Below, piece by piece: positions 31,391 to 42,703 of a DNA stretch of 64,000 nt; the first letter of the stretch is position 1; each line of letters opens with the position of its first letter. The stretch spans positions 1,437,111 to 1,501,110 of the forward strand of contig VZQC01011941.1 of assembly GCA_009823505.1 (NCBI GenBank), in the 5' to 3' direction. The translations under genes were made by a program, and so were the position numbers. The notes under the pieces were generated by a model that made no database searches, was not told the origin of the DNA, and saw only the letters and a list, made by a program, of their open reading frames with translations. This DNA comes from Rhizomys pruinosus (Eukaryota > Chordata > Mammalia > Rodentia > Spalacidae).

Positions 31391-34300
31391 AATCCTAAAA
31401 TTTTTTTTTTGTTTTCCTAGCTCTGTGAACCAAGTCGTTGAACTCTCCAAGGAGATTACACTGAGCCCCCTACTTTTGTATGGGTATTTTCTAGGACTTG
31501 GTAGCTTCCACCTCCCCTCCCCCTTCTAAATACCTGTGCTGTGAGGAAGAGCACAGGGCAGATGCTCTCAGCAATGTACAGCATATGTTTCATCATCTCT
31601 GTTCTGCTCTGCTTCTGTTCCCTTACCAGTCTGATCTGAGACCTCACAGCCTCCAGCCATTCTTAGATACCTACTTATACCTCCCATCAGGCCTACACCA
31701 AACATCTGTGCCCAATGAGAGGACACACCCCAGCCCACAATGCTCACATTTTGACCAGCATTTATCCAGCCAGAGTGCCATGGAACACCACCTCTGGCTG
31801 GGTTAGGCACTGTGCTTCTCCTTAGCTTCCCTTGGTACCTGAGGTTGGTACAATCTAAGAGGTGTTGCATACCTGCCCTTGCCTCCCTCACTCCCTAAAC
31901 CAACTCCCACCCCATGTTGCACAAAACCACTTACCAGCCTCCGTGAACTCTGTGATTCAGAGTAGAGGATCCTACGTGTTCTTCTGTTCGGATGCTGGTT
32001 GTTGACCTCAGTAGAGGCAAGACATCATGTAGACAGAGGCTATTGACCCCCAGATAGCTGTGGCTTTAAGAGTACCACATGACACTTAGATCACACCATC
32101 AGTGCTTGCACAATGGCTGGTAAATGCTCACAATAGCCCAAGCAGGCAAGAGTCACTTCCCCAAGCCCGGAGCACATGGTCCCTGCTTGCTACCAGCTCT
32201 GGAGGGCAGAGTGGGGTCTCCTTCCCTCTTGCCAACTGCCCAGCTGACTCCAGGGTCTCTGATCACTTTCACAGGGAAACACAGCCATGCCCAGCCCCTG
32301 TGCTCCCAGAGTGCTCAGCTCCCTGAAGGAGTTTCTAGGACAGCCTTTCTGTGATCTCAAGCAGACACCTCTATCCTGAGGCCTCAGTTCTACTCACATG
32401 GTCGTCTTCCCCTCTCAGTACCAGACTTAGCAATGCACATGACAATGAGAAGGGCCCTCTCCCAAGCAGAGTCTGTCCCTTTTCACCTGGACACTTTCCT
32501 ACCTGGATCTAGGGGCCAGCTAGCTGAGCTTTGTTCTGACTTATTTCACTCTCATGACTCCCATCCCCAGGATAAAGTCTTATATGCCTGGCCCACACAC
32601 AGATAACAATTCCAAACCCCAAACAGGGGGTCTCTTCTCCTGAGATCAAAACAACAAGTGACCTCTGTGCAGAGGGCCAGCCCTGGCTCCCAAGCCCCAA
32701 GGCCCACCCTGCCACACAGAAGGCCTCCATCCAGCCCTCTGCAGGCTCCTAAATGCTTGGTGCACTGGACTGTCTGCTCCCAGTGTACTGCTCTCTGCTG
32801 TAAGAGGTAAGAAGCAGACAATGTTTCCCAGCAAGTGGTTTCTACAGCCTCGTGTGAAGGCAGAGAGAGCCATGAGGAATTTGCTTTAAAAGAAAAAAGT
32901 TATCTTCCATTTTTGTGGGCTGTGAATAAAAGACACTCATTTGGAACTTCCCCTTAAATGAACACAGAGGATGTGAATCGGGCACATGCAACTATACCTG
33001 ACCCTTCCAGGCTGGACTGGGACAAAAGGGAGAGTGTCAAATCTCATCCATCAGCTGGGGACAGGTAATGCCCAAGTTTTCTAGGCCCAAGTCCCTACCA
33101 CTACCCATAATAGTGCCAAGGTGCAAAAACTGGATGAAGAGGCCCCATCTGTCTGCATTCCTACCTGCCGCCCCCAGGCTAACCACTCCTCCCCTCCCCC
33201 ACCCCAGCCTCTGCAAGCCTCCTTCAGAGGAGATGGTTTCTAGCATCCACACCAGTATGGCTACCACCTCACCTTTGGGGCAGACAACAGGAAGTCCCCC
33301 TACCTCCTCCATGCCCTGACTCTCAGCCACACATGCAGCCTGCCCAGGGTGACAGGGTGTGGGAGCTTGCCTGAGCACCATGGGGAAAAATGTCCCCAGG
33401 GGACACTGAGAGATGTCACACCGCAGCAGCACCCAGGGCAGGAAGTCAGAGCCACTGTGTACTCTGAGACCCTGCACGTGCTCTTTGCATGTGCAACCGA
33501 GCCCCCGATTCTCCATCCAGCGTCTCTCCAAGAAGCCAGATGCTGCACTGCCGGCCTGTGCTTCATCAGAATTCAGCCAAAGGGACATAAATAAATAAAG
33601 GAAACTCGACTGAGCTCTTTCCTCCTAACGATCACCAACATGCAGGCGCTTAAAGAGGAGACATTTTCCAGAGGAACAATAGGGGATAGGCATCCAGACT
33701 GTGGGGGAATTTTTTGTCAGAGATTATTGTTCGTCATATTTTTTCTTAACAAACCAAAGCAGGCAGGGACCTCATTGAGATTTCTGTCAGACCCAAGAGG
33801 TTGCCTGCGTTTCAACTTTTGTTTGTTTGCTTGTTTTTGTCAATATGTTAGTGGCTAAAATTTGTAATGCACATTCTCAGCTAGAAAATACCCATTGGAG
33901 GACAGTGTTTGAAAACAAATACTTTTTAATTTCCTTCAGCTGGGCCTCTCTCACTGAATTTTTGGTTAATATGGATTCCTACTTCGTGGTCTGGCCCCTC
34001 CCCACCTCAGTAGCTAATCGGCCTGTTGGGATGTGGAATGTTCTGTGCTTGAAGCAACCAGCAACATCTCATGTCAGACAGGCTTCTGAGAAGAGGCCCC
34101 ATACCTTCCCTGAGACCATTTTGGGCAGATTTCCCAAGGATTCCAAGGATAACCCTCCTGGATCTACTACTCAAGGTATACCATGCTGGCTAACAGAGTG
34201 TGTCCCCAGAGAGAGAAGGCAGGACCGAGAGAGGCAACGAGAAGCTTCAGCCCCAGTGCGGGGCCCACGTTGACTCAGCAAGGATCTGTCCTTGCCAGCC

Positions 34301-34744
34301 TCCTTCACTGGTCTGGACTAGTTTCCACAGAAGGAGAAATGCTGAAACAACCCAAGTGTTCGAGGCCTCTCTGGAAGGGGCCTCTGGTGATGCCAGGCCG
34401 TCGTGTTCCGGTGGTGGCCAGTGCTTGGCTGACACCGAGCTGTTCCAGGAGGGAGAGGGAAGCCGGGGCTCCTGCAGAGCGGGTCTCACTCTGGTGGTGC
34501 GGAGCGACCCAGAAAGAGACATGAGCTGAGGGATGGCATGAGGCCAATAGATCTGCCCCGTTCGAGTGTCAGGTCCCCAATTCCAAAGCCCTCCTCCTGC
34601 CCTTCATGGTGCTAATGAGACCCAGAGAGGATTTGCTGCCCATGCATCTAGGGCTCAGGAGGGCCAAGGAACATACAGGGAGCCCAGTTCGGCTCTAATT
34701 TCAGAGAAGAATGAATAACTTTTTAAGAACAGTATTTGTTGACA
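31391..34744. other. Non-repeat DNA, no gene seen
   Basis: A long unique stretch, GC-richer at 32.6-33.6 kb. The frame at 33037-33588 (minus, 183 codons) is the longest frame outside repeats after the 6.3 kb one, but five other frames overlap it and no domain is recognisable. An AT-rich stretch at 33690-33780 holds SOX-like AACAATA and ATTGTT words. Confidence 0.5.
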
Positions 34745-34875
34745 GTTTTGTTGACAGTATTAACTGTTTATTTTTATTGTCTGAGAATTTCACACATACA
34801 TCTATTGTGTTTTGATCAGATTCACTGCCCCCTTCATTCTCAACCCTCTAACTCTTCCCCAACATGCCCCCCCCC

Positions 34876-34994
34876 CACTCCCTCTAGCCCCATCTGGCCT
34901 AGAACTCACTCTGAAGACTAGGCTGGCCTTGAACTCACAGAGATCCGCCTGCCTCTGCCTAGGATTAAAGGCGTGCACCACCACGCTCCGCTTA
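34876..34994 (-). mobile_element. B1 SINE joined to a B2 head
   Basis: Complement of B1 ('tagaactcactctgaagac' to 'gcgtgcaccaccacgctcc'). On the element strand it follows directly on a 5' B2 fragment (34995-35093) in the same orientation, with no host sequence between. Confidence 0.85.
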
Positions 34995-35093
34995 AAAACA
35001 GTTCTTAGCCACCATGTGGGTGGTGGGAATCGAACCCAGATCCTCTGCAAGAGCAGTCAGTGTTCTTAACCACTGAACCATCTCTCTAGCCCC
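34995..35093 (-). mobile_element. B2 SINE 5' fragment joined to B1
   Basis: Complement of the B2 head and B box through 'ccacatggtggctaagaac', then a few T and A, then B1. The B2 3' half is absent. Confidence 0.85.
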
Positions 35094-35592
35094 GATGTGC
35101 ACTACTTTTAAATCCTTTATGTACTTGGATAGAAGAGCAACTACTGGAGCATGCATAGCTACCTGCAGGGGACCACATCCCTGAAGAAAAGGTCCCCCAG
35201 AAGCCATCAATTGCCAATAGCTCTTCAGATAGGGATAAGACTTCACAACCTCTTTCCCATCCATGCTGCAACTTTGGCTGGCCTGAACATGTGCAAGCCT
35301 TGTGCATGCTGTCACGGCTGCTGTAAGTTCATGTGTACAATGGCCCTTGTCATGTCCAGCAAAGCAGAAGTCAACCACCTCTGGCACTTACAATCTGTGA
35401 TGGATAGTTTTAGTTGTTAACCAGACACTGGGAAGAAGAAGCCTCAGTTGGGGATTTTGCTCTGTCAGATTGGTCTTGGACCTGCCTGTGAGGCATTTTC
35501 TTGACTGTTGAATAAAGTGGGAGGGCCCAGCCTACTGTGAGTGGTGCCACCCTGGCCAGGTGATCCTGGGTTGTGTAAGAAAGCAGGCTGAG

Positions 35593-35861
35593 TGGTCCAT
35601 CTACACAATGGAGTTTCATGCAGTGGTAAAGAAAGATGACATCATGAACTTTACAGGTAAATGGATGGAGTTAGAAGATATCATGTTAAGTGAAGTAACA
35701 CAATCCCAGAAAAACAAACGACGAATGGTATCCCTCATCTGTGGATGCTAGCACCAATTACCTAATTGTATGGCAAACTGAGCATCGTTAATGTGATCTG
35801 AAAACAACTGTGCTCTTATATTGTGAATCCAATAAACAAATAAATAAATAAACAAACAAAT
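35593..35861 (+). mobile_element. LINE-1, 5'-truncated, recent (end of ORF2 plus 3' UTR)
   Basis: Starts at 'tggtccatctacacaatgg'. It keeps an open ORF2 C-terminus to the stop at 35749-35751, with KKDDIMNF, GKWMELEDIMLSEVTQ and RMVSLICG readable. A short 3' UTR follows, with AATAAA and an (AAAT/AAAC)n end. The perfect 15-bp duplication 'agaaagcaggctgag' is at 35578-35592 and 35862-35876. At about 270 bp it is strongly 5'-truncated and cannot code for active protein. The same lineage occurs at 46.0-46.7 and 48.7-49.0 kb. Confidence 0.93.
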
Positions 35862-35954
35862 AGAAAGCAGGCTGAGCACAGGTCATAAGAACAAGCCAGT
35901 AGCTCTCCCCTCCAGGCTCTGCTCCAAGTTCCTGTCCTGAGTTCCTTCCCTGAC

Positions 35955-36042
35955 TTCCCTCAGGACTGTGTCCTGGAAAAGTAAGCTGAAATAAACCCTT
36001 CCCTCAGGACTGTGTCCTGGAAAAGTAAGCTGAAATAAACCT
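35955..36042 (+). repeat. Tandem duplication, 2 x 44 bp, in LTR polyadenylation region
   Basis: 'ttccctcaggactgtgtcc' through 'gaaataaaccc' is repeated at 44-bp spacing (copies from 35955 and 35999), giving two AATAAA signals. Copies are nearly identical. Confidence 0.93.
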
Positions 36043-36507
36043 TTTCCTATACAAGTTGGTCTGTGTCAGGGTTTTCTGTCAACAATAGAAACCAAACTAG
36101 GATACAATGTTTCCACTCCCTCTTCCACGTGATCCCTAAGTCTTGAGGGGAAGCGGTATTCTATAGATGTCCCATTTAGAGCTTAGCACTTTCCAGTCTC
36201 TTATTCTCCAAACATTGACCAGTTGTGGGTCTCTGATAGGGGTTGAGAGATGCATTCATCTTTGGGCATAAATATAAGTCATTTGGAGATGACTTAATAT
36301 TGTGTCTATTTAGCAGAATAATTGGAGCTGCCTATGACCTAGTTTTTCATGGGCTTTGGGCTCAGTTAATAGTACCAGGCTATTAAATCTAATCAGAAAA
36401 TGGTTGACAAAGCCCATAACAGTCATACCACTATTGTATCCATGGGTGTATCTTGCCAGGCCAGTCATTGTTGTAGCTCACAGGATTCACAGCTGGGAAA
36501 GACTATT

Positions 36508-37161
36508 GATTACTGCACTGGATGGCTTTAGTTGTCAACTGGACACACCTGGGAAGAGGGAACCTCATTTGGGGAATTTCTTCTATTGGACTGGCCTGTG
36601 GTCATGTCTGTGGGGGCATTTTCTTGATTGTTGAGTGATGGAGGAGGGCCCAGCCCATGGTGGGAAGTGCCAACCCCACAAAGGTGGTCTTAGGTTGCAT
36701 AAGAAAGCAGGCCGAGGACATGTTAGGGGAGCAAGCCAGTAAGCAGCACACCCCCATGGTCTAGATTCCAGGTTCTTGCCCTGAGTTCTTTACTTGGCTT
36801 CCCTCAGTGATGAACTGTGACCTGGGAGGTGTGAGATGAGATGAACCCATTTCTCCTCAAGTTGGTTTTGATCAGTATTTTTTTTTAATTTTATTTATTT
36901 TTGTATGTGTATGAGTGTACTGTCTGCATGTAGGTTTGTGCACCCATGTCGTGCAATGCCACGGAGTTCAGAAGAGGGTGTCGGATTCCCCTGGAACTGG
37001 AGTTCTCCTGGAATTGGAGTTTCAGACGGTTCTCAGCCACCATGTGGGTGCTGGGGATCAAACCCGGGTCCTCTGTAAGAGCGGTCAGCGCTCTTAACCG
37101 CTAGGCCATCTCTCCAGCCCCTTGATCAGTATTTTTAATGACAGCAATAGGAAGTAACTAC
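36508..37161 (+). mobile_element. Class III (ERVL-like) solo LTR with B2 insert
   Basis: Blocks 'ggctttagttgtcaactgg', 'ggagggcccagcccatgg', 'cataagaaagcagg' (36699-36712) and 'gatcagtatttttaatgac' are in family order. 'gactatt' occurs at both borders (36501-36507 and 37162-37168), consistent with a 5-bp duplication plus shared bases, and the L1 host sequence is continuous across it. A B2 splits it at 36883-37121. Confidence 0.72.
36883..37121 (-). mobile_element. B2 SINE inside the LTR
   Basis: Minus-strand, full length; 15-bp duplication 'ttgatcagtattttt' at 36868-36882 and 37122-37136. Confidence 0.95.
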
Positions 37162-37523
37162 GACTATTCCTTTTCTCCCCTAGAAGCATGTATAGAACTT
37201 TACAACACTACGAAAGCTAGCCAGTAGGGATGAGGCTTCTAGGCTGATTTCAGCTTGATTTCTCTGCGTCCTATGGCTCAAATATGTAGTGACTTTAGCA
37301 ACAGGGCCTTACCACCAAGTTCTTTAGAGTAGCTAAGAGAAATGGCAGTAGTCTATAATGTTTGGGAGAGTCTATAGGACACCACTGATGAACAACTCAT
37401 AAAGGGTAGCCTATCCCTGACAGTGGGCTTTTTATTTGATAATCTATTGCACTTAGGAGAGGCATTGTCCCCCTAAGTAATTCCACTTAAACTTCTTTTA
37501 TACATGTATATGTGTATATTTTA

Positions 37524-37765
37524 TTTTTATTTTATTTTATTTATTTTTGTATGTGTATGAGTGTACTGTCTGCATGTAGGTCTGTGCACCTGTGTCGTGC
37601 AATGCCGCAGAGGTCAGAAGAGGGTCTCAGATTCCCCTGGAACTGGAGTTCTCCTGGAATTGGAGTTACAGACGGTTCTTAGCCGCCATGTGGGTCCTGA
37701 GGATGGAACCCAGGTCCTCTGTAAGAGCGTCGGTGCTCTTAACCGCTAGGCCATCTTTCCAGCCC
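37524..37765 (-). mobile_element. B2 SINE inside the L1 tail
   Basis: Minus-strand, full length; the 18-bp duplication 'gtatatgtgtatatttta' is at 37506-37523 and 37766-37783, the longest seen in the window. Confidence 0.95.
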
Positions 37766-37990
37766 GTATATGTGTATATTTTAAGAAGCTCCTACAGTAA
37801 TGGATTTCCATATGGCCTTTTCAAAGGTTTTAATGTTCATCATCCTTCCCCATAACTACGTCCTCTACTCTGCCCTCCCATCCCCATGTCATTTAACCCT
37901 TCCCATTCCGTTATTTGCCTTTTCCTCTAACTTGTTAGTATAAGTACATTCCCAATATTAAAAGGGGACATACTTATTCTAAATATCTTG

Positions 37991-38330
37991 TAGCTGAAAT
38001 TGAACTTTGACTTTGTTTTGGTTTTGTGTTTGCTAAATCCAGCAACTCTACCAAAGCACAGAAACAGGAGGCCCCAGACCTGGGAGTCCAGTGCAGTCCC
38101 ACCCCAGCCCTTGCTTCTTCCTCCAGCACCTCTCGCTTTCCCCAGAAACTCCACAGGGGATGGAGTCACTGTAGCATGCTTGAAGGAACTGCCTTCATCC
38201 TCCCCAGCTGTCAGCTTTTAACCTAGAGAAGTAGGAACGAACTAAGGCCAAAGATTGTTTTTCAATACTGGTGTCCCTGCGTGGCCTTAGGGTAAGTTCT
38301 AGCACCCCACGAGCACAATAACATTTTTAG
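37991..38330. other. Non-repeat DNA, no gene seen
   Basis: No repeat or exon recognised. Confidence 0.45.
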
Positions 38331-38392
38331 GATGGATAGACACATGAATGGACGGACAGATGCATGGATGGATGCATGGATGGATGGATTGA
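38331..38392 (+). repeat. (GGAT)n imperfect microsatellite
   Basis: GGAT/GGAC units interspersed with 'gatgcatggatg' variants. Confidence 0.85.
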
Positions 38393-40499
38393 GCCTCATC
38401 CCCTGCCTGGCTCCTGGGAACAGAATGAGCTGGGCACTGGAGGCCGCCTCATGCGTGGAATTCTCCCGCTGGGAGCAGCACCCACCCCCCTCCCATTCCC
38501 AGTCCTGCCGCAAAGTCCTCAGCATGGGGCGACACAGACATGAGTTCTCTTACATTGATTTCTATTAAAAATGGGGAGGTCAGCTCTGTGCCCTGTGCCT
38601 CCCCCAGGACCCTCCCCCCGCTGCCTCTCTGGCCTGCTCTCATTCCTTTCAGAGCCCATGGAGTCACTGAAGCAGACAAAGGTAGGGGAAGAAGGGCTGG
38701 GAGCTGCACTGGGCCATGTAGAAAGTGCCAGGCAGATGGCCATCTGTGCGCCTTGGCTTCCCTGGGCCTGTCAGGGAAGGAGAAATGAGCCAAAGCCAGA
38801 AGGGTGAGATCCGGCCAAGCTCCTTGCCTAGCTCCACAAACCCGGCCAACGTCGCTACAGACATGTGAGCATGCGCAGCCACACACTGCTGGGCCCATCC
38901 TCTGCTCAGAGTCGTCACTGTCTTACTCTCTCCATGACCCATGGGACCCCAGTGCACCTGGAAGAGCTGCTGGCCATGCTTGAGCACTTGCCTAAGCATC
39001 CATGGAGCTCGCCATCGTAGTCCCCAGCTATAGATAAACATGGAGAACCTGCCACTGTGGCAGAGTGACACTAGGCTAGCCAGCTGGGGAAGGCGTTTTT
39101 CAGGCCTCTGCCTCAGGCCTAGTCACAGCATCTATGACTCAGGGTCCAACCCCACCTTGCCCCTCTCCTGGAGGAAGATGATACACACAGATGATGCACA
39201 CAGATGGTCCCTGAGATAGACTGGGTACTTGGGGTTTTCAGATTTACCGTGGCACAAAAGTGACACGAAGTCAGGAGAAGCCATATTGGATTGTAAAATG
39301 GGACCTCTTCCCAGGCTGCTGATATTTGCAGTGACTGTCCCCTAGCCAGTCAAACCATCACATGGGAACCGCACTGTGTAGCACTGGGTTGCCAAGGTTT
39401 GCGGGTTACAGGTGTTCAGTATGTGACAGTCCTTTATAACTTGGGCCTTGTGTGGGATGATTCTGCCCAGCTGTGGGTGAGTACAGTGCTCTAGACACCA
39501 TGAAGGAAGGCTGGGCTGTGCAAGGACACTCGACAGCGTTAGCTGTGTTCTTGCTTTGCAGTGTTTTCAATTTACTCTGGGTTGTACGCTCCGAACTTCA
39601 CTCTGAGTCAAACAACATCTGGATTAGAAAAGAAAGCTTCATATAAGCTCTAAAGGGCTGAGCAGGCTTCGGTCTGTGCTTTCCACCTTGCTTTGTGCTT
39701 CCAGAATGTAAAAAAGAAAGGTTTCTCTTTCTGTCAGACGAACTGGGTCTCTGCACAGCTCTGGCCTAGTATTTGTGCAGACAGGAATAGGGGAGTTCAG
39801 GCAGCTGCTCTTGTTGTACAGATCTTCCATGTTCTGCCCACTAGGTGTCTATTAATATGTCCTCTGATTCTCACAGGACTTACTATCAGCTCCAACTCTA
39901 TATGGATCCCGGTGCCCTGTTGCTAATTCCTAACACTTGCCTTTGCAAGCCTAGAGTGGCACAATACCCTGTACCCAGGCCTGCAGGAATCTGTTCTCAG
40001 CAATGCACCATGTCTCTAAGACTGTAGAGGTTTAGAGACGCCCACTGAAGCAACCTGGGAATTTGGCACAGGGCAAATTCCTTTTCCACTGGGTGGAAAG
40101 GAGGGGGTGTAAAGCCAGTTACTCCAGGGCTTCCTGCGGTAACTGTCCCAGAACCTCCTGTCTCCTCGGCTTCTATAGGAGAAGCAAAATTCCCTGGCTA
40201 TGGTCAGGACCCAGAAAGACCAGGTGCCAGCCCGAGGTGTCAGAAACAAGACTTGTGCCCACATGGCTTCCTGCCTCCTCACGTACCCACCTTGCTCTGT
40301 GGTTTCCGCCAGCCCTTTCCGTGGGGCCTCAGTGTCCTCAGGGAAACCGCCCCTCCTTCCTCAACCCTGGCTTCTCCCTCCACTCCCTGAGCTCTCACCT
40401 CCCAGAAGGCATTCATACTGTTGACTCCTACCATAATCCCCGTCTATACTGCCCCAGGTAGGGAAGGCTAGTGGAAGCCTCCTGAAAGAGCCCCGAAGG
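38393..40499. other. Non-repeat DNA, no gene seen
   Basis: Unique and fairly GC-rich to about 39.1 kb. Frames of 70-149 codons overlap one another on both strands and show no domain. Confidence 0.5.
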
Positions 40500-40740
40500 C
40501 CAAGGCTGGTACAATGTGAACAACAAAATACTTAATGATTCTATCGCATTGTAACTGGGAAGCTCATCCTTAGAGAAGAATTGTAATTAATAAAGGGAAA
40601 TAAGAAAGTCACCATTTTGATGGCCCAGGGATAATTAGCATAGCCGGGTGAGTGCTAAAATTAGTGCATGAAATTTTCTGATAAATAGGAGTTTTGAATG
40701 GTTTCAAAGTGTCTTTCCCTATAGGTTTGTTATTTTAAAA
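40500..40740. promoter_or_regulatory. AT-rich patch, possible enhancer
   Basis: TAATTAATAAA at 40584-40594, ATAATTAGCA at 40631-40640, 'acttaatgattctatcgcat' near 40530, and AACAAAAT near 40521. There is no repeat match, and it stands out from GC-richer flanks. Homeodomain and SOX-like word density is the only evidence. Confidence 0.3.
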
Positions 40741-41197
40741 GGGTAAAAATACACTACAGTCATAACCTTCAGTGGAAACACCTAGCAGATACCTCCTTCA
40801 CCCAGAGCCAAGCTTAGCATAGTAAGGAGGAGACGTGTGGACTTCTTTCATTGGAAACATGGGGAAGCACTTCTCTTATCTGGTGTCCTTGCTCTCAAAG
40901 CACAACTGCAGCCTATCCATGTGGGGAGAGAGCCAGATGCCTCCAGATAGAAGGATAAGAGCAGCATCCTCCGAAAGGGTCAAGTCTAGGGAGAATATCA
41001 GTGAACTGTAACCAAGATTCTGAACGGAACGTGGAACAGTGTAAGGACATTCATGCCGAAGCGGGTACATCAGAGGAGAAGTCCCACTTAGCAACACCCT
41101 CTCCCAATGTTAGTTTGATGGTTTTAGGAATTAAACATGATATACAATGCTAACATGGCAGTAGAAGGCTAGGTAGAGTCTTGCCGGAGCTCCTACT
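40741..41197. other. Non-repeat DNA, no gene seen
   Basis: No repeat or exon recognised. Confidence 0.45.
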
Positions 41198-41257
41198 CTG
41201 TGTGTGTGTGTGTGTGGTGTGTGTGTGTGTGTGTGTATCCATGTCTGTGTGTGTGTA
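41198..41257 (+). repeat. (TG)n microsatellite, interrupted
   Basis: About 20 TG units broken once by GG near 41216 and again after 41236. Confidence 0.93.
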
Positions 41258-41514
41258 GTGGCCAGAGGTAATGTTGAGAGTCCTTCTTAGTTGCTTTCCA
41301 CCTTATTTTTTTAAGTCAGGGTCACTCACTAAACCTGAGCCCACTGATTTAGTTATGCTGGCTGGCGAGTGAGCTCCAGGGATCGGTTTCAGGCACATGG
41401 CAGGGCAGAAAGACCTTGCCTATTCACCCTCTAAAGTGAGGCGTGCAGGGGCCACCTTCCCTGTGAAAGGCAGAGCTACTGCTTTAATGGTAGGCAAAAA
41501 AATATCTCATAGAC

Positions 41515-41705
41515 CATTGGATACAAATTACAGATCTACTACTTAGTGGCTGTGGGTTCCTACAAAAAGTTAGTTACTCTCTCTGTGCCCTTGAAGGTAC
41601 CTACTGCTTATTGGTCAAACACCTAGATCAACTACACACAATGATGAGGGTTAATCCCCGCCATTGTGTCCCCAACCACTTACAAAGTGCTTGGCTCGAA
41701 GCTCT
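41515..41705 (+). mobile_element. MIR SINE (ancient)
   Basis: 'ctactacttagtggctgtgg', 'agttagttactctctctgtg', 'atgatgagggttaat' and 'acttacaaagtgcttggc' follow MIR order through to its 3' end. Confidence 0.72.
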
Positions 41706-42614
41706 CAAAGCCAAACTGGTCAAGGCCCAAGCGAAAGCTGCACTGTGGAGAAGGCATGGAGAGGTTCTTCTTCCCACAGAAAAGCGCAGGTTTTATTGGC
41801 TGGGATCCCAACAGGAGAGCGGCCAAAAGTCACGTGGGTACTGCGGAATTAGAGAAACTGTAAGACAGGAAAGAGGCCAGGGAGGAGCCGACCTGTATTG
41901 ACCAGCGTGTGTGCGACAAGCGGAACCCTGCTCTCTCCGGTGTGACCATCTAAGGTTCAATTTGAAGAGAAAAGAGAAGGGAAGGGGATGAAGAAAGAAA
42001 AAGAGAAAGCCGTCTTTCCAAAAAATCTCGCCAAAGGAGCCCTGAATCCCTGAAAATTTCAACATAAATCAACAAACCCTAGAGTTGTTCTGACATCAAA
42101 ATCCGGGCAAAGTTTGCTGGTTCTATGAAAATACTACACTTAAAACTAATGCTTGAACCAGTTGAAATCCAGCAAGAGACCAGCCTTGCTGAGGTAAGCC
42201 GGAGGTGGAATGGATATAGGCATTGGCAGGATGGTCCCTCGGGTTCAAAGGAGTGCTGAAGTCTGTGAGATAACAGAGTTCTCATCACTGTGATCAAAAC
42301 CAATTGATGGCTCCCTGCAGTTCATCAATGGCACTTCTGGGTAACAAGACTGATTGAAGCAAGGTGAGAAGGCAGGGATCCATCCTTTTGCATAGATAAT
42401 AGTGGATCTTACCTGCCATGTGAGGCTGCACATCCAAGGGCACTGTAGGCCTCTGCCACTTCTGAAAACAGCTGGGTGCCAACAGACCAGCTCCTGAGAA
42501 AACACACATGCTAAAGTTCTTTTGCTAGGCCTTGGAAAGCACTGATGCCTCACCTGCTTTTGTTTCCAACCCTCCATCACCTTGGTGGCCTCCCCTACAA
42601 ATTGGTTTAGGATC
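41706..42614. other. Non-repeat DNA, no gene seen
   Basis: Unique; a donor-like 'gaggtaagcc' near 42191 has no open reading frame or acceptor that would make it an exon. Confidence 0.45.
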
Positions 42615-42703
42615 TTTTTTACTTTCAGTACTGGGGCTTGAAAGCAGGGTCTTGCACACACTACCTAAGTGCCCTTCTGCTGAGCTGCATCCCTGGCTCC
42701 TCA
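42615..42703 (-). mobile_element. ID/B4-type SINE fragment
   Basis: 'cagtactggggcttgaaagc', 'gggtcttgcacacactacct' and 'gctgagctgcatccctggc' are the complement of an ID-like tRNA half. Confidence 0.7.

Larger units (their letters stand above)
35395..36103 (+). mobile_element. Class III (ERVL-like) solo LTR with L1 insert
   Basis: Begins 'ctgtgatggatagttttag' and ends 'gaaaccaaactaggat'. The 5-bp duplication ACAAT at 35390-35394 and 36104-36108 restores the flanking L1 sequence when the LTR is removed. The AATAAA signal at 35990-35995 lies in a segment that is duplicated (35955-36042). A truncated L1 interrupts it at 35593-35861. The five-base duplication supports an ERVL/MaLR-class LTR. Confidence 0.75.
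34745..37990 (-). mobile_element. Rodent LINE-1 3' UTR/tail, split by nested insertions
   Basis: L1 tail blocks run on the minus strand at 34745-34875 ('gtctgagaatttcacaca'), 35094-35394 ('gccatcaattgccaatagc', 'gtgcatgctgtcacggctg'), 36104-36507, 37162-37523 and 37766-37990. They are in the order expected for a muroid L1 3' UTR. Each gap is filled by a younger element (separate entries), and the sequence reads through when these are removed. No ORF2 is left in this copy. Confidence 0.7.

Noticed and set aside
33037..33588. 183-codon minus-strand frame
   Set aside because: No recognisable domain, overlapped by frames on both strands, GC-rich composition explains it; no promoter or splice context seen.
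42180..42200. Splice-donor-like gaggtaagcc
   Set aside because: No open frame upstream, no matching acceptor or exon; such words occur by chance every few kb.
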